This document shows, piece after piece, positions 1-6,089 of a stretch of DNA of 8,655 nucleotides. Source of the stretch: CAYONQ01 sp964405375 (GTDB lineage Bacteria; Planctomycetota; Phycisphaerae; Sedimentisphaerales; Anaerobacaceae). The first letter of the stretch is position 1. The number at the start of each line of letters is the position of its first letter. The DNA lies in assembly GCA_964405375.1 (NCBI GenBank), contig CAYONQ010000094.1:1-8655 (forward strand), in the 5' to 3' direction. A program made the position numbers and the translations under genes. The notes beneath the pieces are model-generated. The model made no database searches and was not told the origin of the DNA. It saw only the letters and a program-made list of their open reading frames with translations.

Positions 1-50
1 CAATCTTTAATGCGCCCGCTGGCATACATATAAACTTAAAAAAGAGCAAT

Positions 51-81
51 AAAAAAAACCGCTGCTTAAAACTGCCAGCGG
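51..81 (-). terminator. Rho-independent terminator (minus strand)
   Basis: Read on the minus strand, a 6-bp perfect stem (CCGCTG pairing with CAGCGG, plus-strand positions 76-81 and 59-64) closes an 11-nt loop and is followed at once by eight T residues (plus-strand A run 51-58). This is the standard intrinsic terminator layout. It lies about 355 nt beyond the stop of the response-regulator gene at 437, so it may end that transcript or a separate small transcript from 82-220. Confidence 0.6.
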
Positions 82-213
82 CCCTAAAATGCGCACTTCA
101 ACGCTTGTTCACCAACAGTTAAAGCAAGAAAGCGTAGATTATCAGGATTTTCCTCAAAATTCCTAACCTAAACCTTTCCACCCTGCTTTTATACACCTCA
201 ACCGCCATCTTTA
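51..213 (-). ncRNA. Candidate small RNA of about 160 nt
   Basis: No convincing protein gene lies in 82-436, yet the stretch has a promoter-like signal on the minus strand (220-248) and a strong intrinsic terminator about 160 nt downstream (51-81). The implied transcript has an internal hairpin near 140-160, in which AGGAATTTT pairs with AAAATCCT with one bulged A around a GAGG loop. A purine-rich loop of that kind could pair with other RNAs. No known RNA family is recognised. The alternative is that 1-436 is simply the 3' untranslated region of the regulator gene starting at 1822. Confidence is low because the -10 element is weak. Confidence 0.2.
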
Positions 214-219
214 TAGTAC

Positions 220-248
220 AGTCTATTACGGTATCGACATATAGTCAA
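220..248 (-). promoter_or_regulatory. Possible sigma-70-type promoter of the candidate small RNA
   Basis: On the minus strand, TTGACT (243-248, five of six consensus bases) is followed after 17 nt by TAGACT (220-225, four of six). Initiation would fall near 213. The only feature downstream is the terminator at 51-81. The surrounding DNA is AT-rich with T-runs at 250-275, so a chance match is quite possible. Confidence 0.25.
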
Positions 249-436
249 GATTTTTTTAATTATTTTTTTATTTTTGGCCTTCTATAAGTCATTTACGGTT
301 AATCTCAGCAAATTGTTCGGAAATCAGCTCTAAATCTGATGTCTGCCCCCTTATCGCCGCCGATTGATGCTCCGGACGCAGTCTCGCCCGCTTCGCTCTG
401 CAGCAGCCCTTCGGCGTTAATAGTCGGTCAATAGTT

Positions 437-1822
437 TTAGGTCAGGCCCAGGCGTTCGGCCTCCGCGTAGAGGCCGTAGCGTTTCATTTTTTTAAACAAC
501 GTTGTGCGGTTTATCTGCAGGGCCTTGGCGGTCTCCTGCCTGTTCCAGTGGTTGGCCTCAAGTGCCTGGCGAATGAGGTTCTTCTCCGGCTCAGCCAGCG
601 CCTCCTTTAAGCTTATCGGCTTGTATACCTTTTGCTGGTAGCTTTGCTCCTGTGTGATTGAGTTCGGCAGGTCATCGGGGCCGATGTATTTATCCTTACT
701 TAACAGAACCGCCCGCTCGATTACATTTTCCAGTTCGCGGACATTGCCGGGCCAGTGGTAACGCTCTAAGTATTCCAGCGCATCCTCGGTAATGCCGAGT
801 TTTTCCCTGTTGTGCTGGGTGCTGTACATCCGCAAAAAATGCCTTGCCAGAAGCTGCACATCGCCCACCCTTTCGCACAAAGGCGGCAGGTTTACCGTTA
901 CCACATTTATCCTGTAATACAAGTCCTCCCGAAATCTGCCTTGTTTTACCTCTTCGTTCAGGTCCTTGTTTGAGGCGGTTACGATTCGCGTATCGACGGT
1001 TTCGGTCTTATTGCTGCCGACCGGCTCAAACTGCCTGTCCTGCAGGACCCGCAGAAGCTTGACCTGCAGAGCCGGCGAGGCGTTAGAAATCTCATCAAGG
1101 AAAATCGTGCCCTTATCCGCAGCTAAGAATTTGCCTTCTTTATTACTCACGGCGCCGGTAAACGCCCCTTTGGTATAGCCGAACAGTTCGCTTTCGAGCA
1201 GCGTTTCCGGAAGTGCCCCGCAGCTTACCTCGACAAATGGCTCGTTGCGGCGGGTCGAACGATGGTGTATCGCCCTTGCCAACATACTTTTGCCTGTGCC
1301 CGATGGGCCGGCCATTAGTATTGTGACCGTGCTGTCGGCAACGGCCCCGACGAGGTCGAATATTTTCGCCATCTTATAGTCGTGGCTTATTATGCTTTCC
1401 AGACTGTATTGTTGTTCGAGCTGTAACCGCAATCGCACGTTTTCACTCATAAGCGACTGCTGCTTGATGGCTCTATCTACCGCTAACCGCAGTTCATCAT
1501 CAACAATCGGTTTTGTAAGATAGTCGTAGGCGCCTCTTTTGATGGCCTTGACGGCACTTTCAATAGTGCCGTAGCCGGTCAGCACAATCACCACCGTTTG
1601 AGGATGGTCTTTTCTGACCGTGTCTAATAATTCGAAGCCGTCCCCGTCCGGCAGATTAATATCCGTTATGACCAGACAATAGCTTTGCTTTTGCAGCTCA
1701 GTGGCGAAATCTTTTAGCGTCTCAACCCCTTTGGTTTGAAAGCCCTCAAGTGACAGGAATTCACTTAACGAATCCTGTATGACCTTATCATTATCTACGA
1801 TAAGAATGTTCTTTTTATCCAT
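437..1822 (-). CDS. NtrC-family sigma-54-dependent response regulator
   Basis: This is a cytoplasmic two-component regulator that activates RNA polymerase carrying sigma-54. The 461 residues show the full family order. A receiver domain (about 5-120) has phosphoacceptor D54, T82 and K104. An AAA+ domain (about 142-375) has Walker A GPSGTGKS at 172-179, the sigma-54-contacting GAFTGA loop at 219-224, Walker B GTIFLDE at 238-244, the arginine-finger region FREDLYYR at 297-304 and WPGNVREL at 357-364. A Fis-type helix-turn-helix follows (about 413-451). The acidic pair that holds Mg2+ reads D10-N11 rather than Asp-Asp, which may alter phosphorylation. Start: ATG at 1822 with AGAGGA just upstream. 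No sensor kinase is in the window, so the signal and targets are unknown. The nearby flagellar genes make a FlgR/FlrC-like role possible but unproven. Confidence 0.95.
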   Translation of the reverse strand: MDKKNILIVDNDKVIQDSLSEFLSLEGFQTKGVETLKDFATELQKQSYCLVITDINLPDGDGFELLDTVRKDHPQTVVIVLTGYGTIESAVKAIKRGAYDYLTKPIVDDELRLAVDRAIKQQSLMSENVRLRLQLEQQYSLESIISHDYKMAKIFDLVGAVADSTVTILMAGPSGTGKSMLARAIHHRSTRRNEPFVEVSCGALPETLLESELFGYTKGAFTGAVSNKEGKFLAADKGTIFLDEISNASPALQVKLLRVLQDRQFEPVGSNKTETVDTRIVTASNKDLNEEVKQGRFREDLYYRINVVTVNLPPLCERVGDVQLLARHFLRMYSTQHNREKLGITEDALEYLERYHWPGNVRELENVIERAVLLSKDKYIGPDDLPNSITQEQSYQQKVYKPISLKEALAEPEKNLIRQALEANHWNRQETAKALQINRTTLFKKMKRYGLYAEAERLGLT

Positions 1823-1877
1823 TTGTCCTCTTTGACTGCGGGCACTGCGGTTTTTGACGGCCCGGCATAGCTCAATG

Positions 1878-1905
1878 ATAATAGACCTTATGTTTACATT
1901 GTCAA
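1878..1905 (-). promoter_or_regulatory. Sigma-70-type promoter of the response-regulator gene
   Basis: On the minus strand a perfect -35 box TTGACA (1900-1905) is separated by 16 nt from a -10 box TATTAT (1878-1883, five of six). Initiation would fall near 1871, giving a leader of about 50 nt before the ATG at 1822. This suggests the activator gene is transcribed by the housekeeping sigma factor, separately from dapF. Confidence 0.65.
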
Positions 1906-1919
1906 GCGCAGATGTTGCG

Positions 1920-1962
1920 AAAAAACAACACGCCCTCGTTTTTTCGGATTGAAAGCGGGGGC
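1920..1962 (-). terminator. Probable terminator downstream of dapF
   Basis: On the minus strand GCCCCCG (plus 1956-1962) can pair with CGAGGGC (plus 1932-1938) with one mismatch across a 17-nt loop. A T-rich tail follows (GTGTTG and then six Ts). It lies about 70 nt after the dapF stop and just before the promoter of the next gene, the expected place for a terminator. The internal mismatch and long loop keep confidence moderate. Confidence 0.4.
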
Positions 1963-2034
1963 TGTTTAGCTAAAAATGGCTGTCTTAGTAGAATAATCGC
2001 TATTGGGGGTGATTTTGCACTTTGCACAAAGAGG

Positions 2035-2913
2035 TCAATTTTCCGGCCAAGTGCCCTCAAAGACCTCCACGGCCGGGCCGGTCATATAGACACAATCATC
2101 CTGCCGGTTCCAGTTCAACTCCAGGTCGCCGCCGGGCAGATGTGCGGTGCATACGCAGTTGCATCGGTTGGTTAACACCGCTGCTACGCAGACGGCACAG
2201 GCGCCGCTGCCGCAAGCAAGTGTGATGCCGCTTCCCCGCTCCCACGAGCGCATCGTGAACTCCTTTGGGTTTTCCACCTGAACAAAGTGCACATTTGTGC
2301 GGTTGGGAAACAGCTTGTGATTTTCGATTGCCGGGCCGATTTTCTCAAGTTCTATCCCCTCAACATCATCGCAGAAAAATACCGCGTGTGGATTGCCCAT
2401 CGATACGCAAGTCATCAGCAATTTCTGGCCTAAAATTTCAATCGGCTGCTCTACGACTTTTTCACCGGTCAGTTCCACGGGTATGTCTTTCGGCGTTAGA
2501 ATCGGCTTACCCATATTGACACATACCTTTTGAACCCTATCACCTTCGTCGATTAGAAGCCCAACGGTTAAAACTCCATTGCCGGTTTCTACGTTCAATG
2601 AGGCAGAGCAGGCCGGCTGGCCAGGTATCGAGAACGACCCTCCCGGCTCGGCCAGTTTATGTTCATAGACGTATTTGGCAACGCATCGGATGCCGTTGCC
2701 GCACATCTCGGCCTCCGAGCCGTCGGCGTTAAAGATGCGCATCCGAACGTCCGCCGTCTCTGATGGCTCTATGAGAATCAGCCCGTCGGAACCGATACCG
2801 AAATGCCGGTCGCTGACGATTTGAGCTAATTTCGCAGGATTTTCGACCTTCTCCTCGAAACAGTTGACATAGACATAGTCATTGCCGATTCCCTGCATCT
2901 TGGTAAATCTCAT
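2035..2913 (-). CDS. dapF: Diaminopimelate epimerase
   Basis: This cofactor-independent, cytoplasmic epimerase converts LL- to meso-diaminopimelate, the precursor of lysine and of the peptidoglycan cross-link. The 292 residues begin with the family signature F-x-K-M-x-G-x-G-N-D (3-12). Both catalytic cysteines are present: C71 in AEMCGNGIRC (68-77) and C234 in LACGSGAC (232-239). Substrate-binding N62, the GNPH element (173-176) and the ER pair (225-226) are also visible. It is slightly longer than the E. coli enzyme (274). The protein has 14 cysteines, including a C251-x-C253-x-C255 cluster, which is more than two-cysteine catalysis needs. Start: ATG at 2913 with AAGGA 8 nt upstream. No other lysine-pathway gene is adjacent, and it appears to be transcribed alone. 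Confidence 0.96.
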   Translation of the reverse strand: MRFTKMQGIGNDYVYVNCFEEKVENPAKLAQIVSDRHFGIGSDGLILIEPSETADVRMRIFNADGSEAEMCGNGIRCVAKYVYEHKLAEPGGSFSIPGQPACSASLNVETGNGVLTVGLLIDEGDRVQKVCVNMGKPILTPKDIPVELTGEKVVEQPIEILGQKLLMTCVSMGNPHAVFFCDDVEGIELEKIGPAIENHKLFPNRTNVHFVQVENPKEFTMRSWERGSGITLACGSGACAVCVAAVLTNRCNCVCTAHLPGGDLELNWNRQDDCVYMTGPAVEVFEGTWPEN

Positions 2914-2955
2914 TTTGCTGTTCCTTGTAAGGACAACAGGCCTCAGATTATTTTA

Positions 2956-2987
2956 ATCGCAGATTGCACGGATTTCACAGATTTTTT
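2956..2987. repeat. Eroded 9-bp tandem repeat between methyltransferase and dapF genes
   Basis: Three consecutive 9-bp units (2961-2969, 2970-2978, 2979-2987) read AGATTGCAC, GGATTTCAC and AGATTTTTT. They match the type of doublets at 8557-8574 and 8614-8633, so one repeat style occurs at both ends of the window. The repeat lies within the dapF leader (2914-3101), which otherwise shows no clear promoter. Confidence 0.6.
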
Positions 2988-3101
2988 ATGCGAAGTAACA
3001 CCAATAACATGGATTGATAGGTTTGTAATCAAAGTTGTCATTTGCGGTTCGCCTATGGTTGAGTATAAACCTTAGTTATCTACGGCAGGTGCAGTGTGTG
3101 A

Positions 3102-3980
3102 TTAGTCTTTTTGGAATACCAAAATGTCTTGAAAAAAGACGCCTGGAATTTCTTTCCAGTTCCCTGGATAGTGTGCAATCTTCTTTAATCCTGCGTTTGC
3201 AATTAGTTGGTTTAGCCCTTCGCTTGTTACACCAATAGCGCTTTCTGGAACTCTTGCCCATTTCGGGTGAAACCAGGAGTTCGAGCCATATGCTAGCTGG
3301 TCAAAAATCCAACGATTTTGTGGCGTCATGTGGTACCTGCCTTTTTTGTTTGATCTTATAGAAAGACTCTTTTCATAGTCTTCATCTAGCAAGAAAAATG
3401 TGATTATCGCCTTGCCCTTGGGCTTCAATACTCGGCTTACCTCGTTAAAATAGAACAGTGCGTCACTTTCACCAAAATGAGTCCAAACAGACAAAGCCGT
3501 AACTAAGTCAAAGCTATTACTACCTATTTCCCACCCTATTTGTTTATTTTTTTGCTGTGGAGTATACGCCGGATTATTTGCATTGAGGTGCATAAAGGAA
3601 AATTTTGACGAATTAAAGTGATTTTGGCAGAAATTAATGTCTGCTTTTATAACATCAATCCCTAAGTAGTGCCCATTGGCACCCAAAAAAGGTTCGCTGG
3701 CTATTCCAAGTAAACCGGTTCCACAACCTATATCCAAGATTGAATTATCCTCCTTATTTTTCAAGTGAATAAATAGGAGCGTTTGGAAAATTCCTATAAC
3801 GTGCGCCCATTCAGCATAAGAATATTTTCCTCCTCTGCGGTTTTTTTCACTTGGGATTAGGCGAATAGCTTTGGTTCTGCGAATATAATTCTTATCCAAG
3901 GCAATGTAATACTTGTCAGACAATTTATAAAGGATTTTTGGTAAAAACCCCGTTCTTCGACTAATGATACTTTTAAGCAT
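3102..3980 (-). CDS. Class I SAM-dependent methyltransferase, substrate unknown
   Basis: The 292-residue protein has a Rossmann-fold methyltransferase core (about 75-200). Motif I is ILDIGCGTG (81-89), which binds S-adenosylmethionine. The acidic residue closing strand 2 is D109 in GIDV. Motif IV/post-I-like segments are FDLVTALSVWTHF and EVSRVLKPKGKAIITFF. The roughly 75 N-terminal residues are basic and not typical of ubiquinone or tRNA methyltransferases. Relatives of this general type act on small molecules, lipids or sugars, but the substrate cannot be read from the sequence. The gene is AT-richer than its neighbours (about 37% GC at 3541-3600 against about 55% in dapF at 2641-2700), which suggests later acquisition. 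Start: ATG at 3980 preceded by AGAGGG. Confidence 0.85.
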   Translation of the reverse strand: MLKSIISRRTGFLPKILYKLSDKYYIALDKNYIRRTKAIRLIPSEKNRRGGKYSYAEWAHVIGIFQTLLFIHLKNKEDNSILDIGCGTGLLGIASEPFLGANGHYLGIDVIKADINFCQNHFNSSKFSFMHLNANNPAYTPQQKNKQIGWEIGSNSFDLVTALSVWTHFGESDALFYFNEVSRVLKPKGKAIITFFLLDEDYEKSLSIRSNKKGRYHMTPQNRWIFDQLAYGSNSWFHPKWARVPESAIGVTSEGLNQLIANAGLKKIAHYPGNWKEIPGVFFQDILVFQKD

Positions 3981-4042
3981 TCCTATTCCCTCTGTGCTTT
4001 AAGCGCAACAATGTATATTAAATCATCTACCATTTCCGCTGA

Positions 4043-4070
4043 ATTATACGTTAATTATTGAGAACATCAA
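4043..4070 (-). promoter_or_regulatory. Sigma-70-type promoter of the methyltransferase gene
   Basis: On the minus strand TTGATG (4065-4070) is followed after 16 nt by a perfect TATAAT (4043-4048). Initiation near 4036 gives a leader of about 55 nt before the ATG at 3980. The gene therefore appears to carry its own promoter, independent of fliA. Confidence 0.55.
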
Positions 4071-4402
4071 CAGCAATTTGACCTGTAGAGATAATCAGTA
4101 TTAATCCAGCTAATCCGCAGTTAGGAATGAACTCTTTTGTGTAAATTCGCCTAGCCCGCTTTTCTCACAGGGTTTTGATGCGTTTTATATAACTTGATGG
4201 CAGACATAGGAGTAATTGGGATTTTTAATATAGTCTGCAGGCACAGATTGTTTTGTGTGGGCAATCTGCCGAGATTTTAAGGTCACAGATTTAATTTGCT
4301 TGAAGGTGTATTCGTTGATACGGTAAGGACAAACGGAGCCGGGAACGTGGAAACCGGACAAGAGAAGTCTCCAAGACCAAAAGTCCGTGAGTAAATGCGA
4401 GC
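4071..4402. other. Gene-less stretch with inverted repeat and a structured-looking GC-rich block
   Basis: No convincing gene was found on either strand; the open frames checked here were short and stopped early. A perfect 7-bp inverted repeat (CAGATTG 4244-4250, CAATCTG 4262-4268) spans an 11-nt loop but has no T-tail, so it is not a clear terminator. At about 4319-4395 the base composition turns GC- and purine-rich, with nested short complements such as CGGAC (4355-4359) and GTCCG (4383-4387). That block could be a fragment of a structured RNA. It follows the fliA stop but has no obvious terminator. Confidence 0.35.
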
Positions 4403-5179
4403 TTAGATTGCGAATTCCTTCTTTCGCGTGTTCATCTGGGCCTTCAGGCGTGCGATAATGGATGAGTGCATCTGTGATACGCGCGACTCGGACAAATCCA
4501 GCGTTGCGCCGATTTCCTTCATCGTCATCTCTTCGTAATAATACAGGGCGATAATCAGCCGCTCCGCCCGAGTCAGTCCTTTGGTAAGCAGGCTTTTCAG
4601 GTCCCGCTTCTGGGCCTCAATCACAGGGTTCTGGCTCCTTCTGTCCTTGACTACGTCTATTTCGCGAATATTTTTTTCATCTTCATCACTGCTATATTTG
4701 GTGTCCAGTGATGTTACACCGACCGCGTTGGCGTCCCGCTGGAGCCGGTTAAACTCCTCCATATCTATGTCCAGTTCTTCGGCGGTCTCTTTTTCAGTGG
4801 GCTTGCGGCCAAGATGCGTCTCCAGTGACTGCGTCGCCCTTGTAAGCTGGCTGGCGCGGGCACGGACCAATCGCGGGACCCAGTCCATACTCCGTAGCTC
4901 ATCGAGGATAGAACCCCTTATGCGAGGTGAGCAGTAGGTCTCAAACCGCACGCCCCTGGCGGGGTCGAATGCGTCGATAGCGTCCATCAGCCCGAAGGTG
5001 CCGGCACTGATGAGGTCGTCCAGTTCGACCTTGTCAGGTAATTTACTGTGCAGCCGCTCAGCGGTGTATCTTACCAGATACCTGTAATGCTCCAAAAGCA
5101 GGTTGCGGAAGCGGTCGTCGCGGGCCTTGTGGAAGTGTTCCCATATCTTGTCAATGTCAAGTTGCTGTTTGGTTTTCAC
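4403..5179 (-). CDS. fliA: Flagellar sigma factor FliA (sigma-28, WhiG/FliA family)
   Basis: This alternative sigma factor directs RNA polymerase to late flagellar, motility and chemotaxis promoters. The 258 residues show region 2 at about 30-100: a DDLISAGTFGLMDAIDAFDP core for polymerase binding and -10 recognition, then FETYCSPRIRGSILDELRSMDWVPR, highly typical of the FliA/WhiG group. Region 3 lies at about 104-160. Region 4 lies at about 199-250, with the helix-turn-helix MKEIGATLDLSESRVSQ for -35 recognition. The start codon is GTG at 5179, supported by GGGAGG about 6 nt upstream. It lies 210 nt after flgB in the same direction, behind a near-consensus sigma-28 promoter, so FliA probably amplifies its own expression. 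In other bacteria FliA is held by the anti-sigma factor FlgM; no flgM is visible here. Confidence 0.93.
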   Translation of the reverse strand: MKTKQQLDIDKIWEHFHKARDDRFRNLLLEHYRYLVRYTAERLHSKLPDKVELDDLISAGTFGLMDAIDAFDPARGVRFETYCSPRIRGSILDELRSMDWVPRLVRARASQLTRATQSLETHLGRKPTEKETAEELDIDMEEFNRLQRDANAVGVTSLDTKYSSDEDEKNIREIDVVKDRRSQNPVIEAQKRDLKSLLTKGLTRAERLIIALYYYEEMTMKEIGATLDLSESRVSQMHSSIIARLKAQMNTRKKEFAI

Positions 5180-5332
5180 AACTTTCCTCCCTGAATTAGT
5201 CCCTGTTCTGTGGTACCGGCGGTTCTATAATCCTGATAAACCTTGCAGGCCAGAGCCTTGGTCCTATAAATGCTAACGTTTACCCTGCAACCTTGATTTC
5301 CAGTTGCACAGACAAGGTGTTCTCCTTACTCT

Positions 5333-5359
5333 TTATCGACCCTCCGGCTGATAACTTTA
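5333..5359 (-). promoter_or_regulatory. FliA-type (sigma-28) flagellar promoter driving fliA
   Basis: On the minus strand TAAAGTTA (5352-5359), an 11-nt spacer (5341-5351) and GTCGATAA (5333-5340) match the enterobacterial sigma-28 consensus TAAAGTTT-N11-GCCGATAA at 14 of 16 defined bases with the exact spacer. It lies between flgB and fliA and points into fliA, leaving an untranslated leader of about 145 nt. Autoregulation of a flagellar sigma gene is known elsewhere; here it is inferred from the match and position. Confidence 0.7.
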
Positions 5360-5389
5360 GAACAATCGGTTAGTTTCACTGTCTAACAC

Positions 5390-5806
5390 TTACTCCAAAA
5401 TTGAAATCGCCTCTTGCCTTTGCCGCAGCAGTTCTGCAGCCAGTCTTTGGTTGAGCGAATTTTCCAGAAGTTTATTTATCTGAACCTGGAGATATTCGCC
5501 TCGGTCTTCTTCAAAAAGTTCTTTTGCACTCTCGTCGGCTGCGGGCTTGGCCTCGAAACTGCCGTTGGCGCCGAATTTGATGCTTTCGGTATCGCAGAGC
5601 ACAAGACGCCGGTTTCGGGCATGCTCATAAAGCGCTGTGTGCAACACCTCGGAAAACTCGTCCACTCTCAAATCTTTAGGTATAAAGCCGGGGCTGTGCA
5701 TATTGTTTATATTCCGGGTGAGGATTTTTTGGCGAGCTTGTGTGAACTCGATTATCTTGACCAGCAATTCGGTGATATTGTCTGTCGCTAATGACGGCAC
5801 ATTCAT
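5390..5806 (-). CDS. flgB: Flagellar basal-body rod protein FlgB
   Basis: FlgB builds the proximal rod of the flagellar basal body and is exported through the flagellar type III apparatus. The 138 residues match the usual length. The N-terminal rod signature is clear: RQ (25-26) then NINN (32-35) and SPGF (38-41), followed by a charged KDLRVDEF segment. The C-terminal helix (about 105-136, with NSLNQRLAAELLRQRQEAI) is the coiled-coil partner typical of axial proteins. The centre (about 60-100) is charged and divergent. The frame also opens at a TTG at 5812, but AAAGGA (5813-5818) abuts that TTG and sits 6 nt from the ATG at 5806, so 5806 is the better start. Usual partners flgC and fliE do not follow; fliA does. 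Confidence 0.85.
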   Translation of the reverse strand: MNVPSLATDNITELLVKIIEFTQARQKILTRNINNMHSPGFIPKDLRVDEFSEVLHTALYEHARNRRLVLCDTESIKFGANGSFEAKPAADESAKELFEEDRGEYLQVQINKLLENSLNQRLAAELLRQRQEAISILE

Positions 5807-5851
5807 ATGCAATCCTTTCTATTGAATAGTGGCCTCGTTTTGCAAGGGCTC

Positions 5852-5865
5852 GCAAAATGAAAACC
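5852..5865 (-). promoter_or_regulatory. Possible sigma-54 (-24/-12) promoter of flgB
   Basis: On the minus strand GG and GC are separated by exactly 10 nt, with TTTGC at the -12 side (GGTTTTCATTTTGC). The spacing is right for sigma-54, but the -24 side lacks the rest of TGGCAC. Initiation near 5840 would leave about 34 nt before the flgB ATG. Sigma-54 control of rod genes is common in other flagellated bacteria and a sigma-54 activator gene lies in this window, but the match is short. Confidence 0.3.
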
Positions 5866-6002
5866 CGAATTGAGCCCCCACGATAGGATGTAAAACAGGA
5901 CAAGAATGAAAAAGATAACTCTTTTTTGAAAGTAAAGCCGTGTTTCTCATCCTTGACCTTCGCATCCTTTCCCTGGATTCTTACAGCAGGATATTTGCCG
6001 TC

Positions 6003-6024
6003 GCTTCGTGCCCCCGGACGAAGC
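6003..6024. repeat. Perfect 7-bp palindromic hairpin between merR-type gene and flgB
   Basis: GCTTCGT (6003-6009) and ACGAAGC (6018-6024) flank an 8-nt GC-rich loop. On the minus strand it is preceded by GAGATT. No T-run follows in either direction, so it is not a standard terminator. Its wording (GAGATTGCTTCGT on the minus strand) recalls the arms of the inverted-repeat element at 6603-6733, and it may be a remnant of the same class of palindromic repeat. The rest of 5807-6089 holds the flgB leader and no gene I can support. Confidence 0.45.
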
Positions 6025-6089
6025 AATCTCAATGAAGCAAAACCGTTTTTATTTCATCTTCTTTCAAAACTTGCGTTTTTGATACATCA

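Noticed and set aside
4244..4268. Terminator downstream of fliA
   Set aside because: The 7-bp inverted repeat is perfect but has no T-run on either strand and lies about 135 nt beyond the stop.
5280..5327. Leader peptide before fliA (AAGGAG, TTG start, 11 codons)
   Set aside because: The ribosome site is good, but the sigma-28 start would fall at or inside it (near 5325), so it would be lost from that transcript; TTG start and 11 codons are too little support.
5676..6032. Minus-strand open frame of 118 codons overlapping flgB
   Set aside because: It overlaps the flgB N-terminus in another frame and runs through a non-coding hairpin; no recognisable domain.
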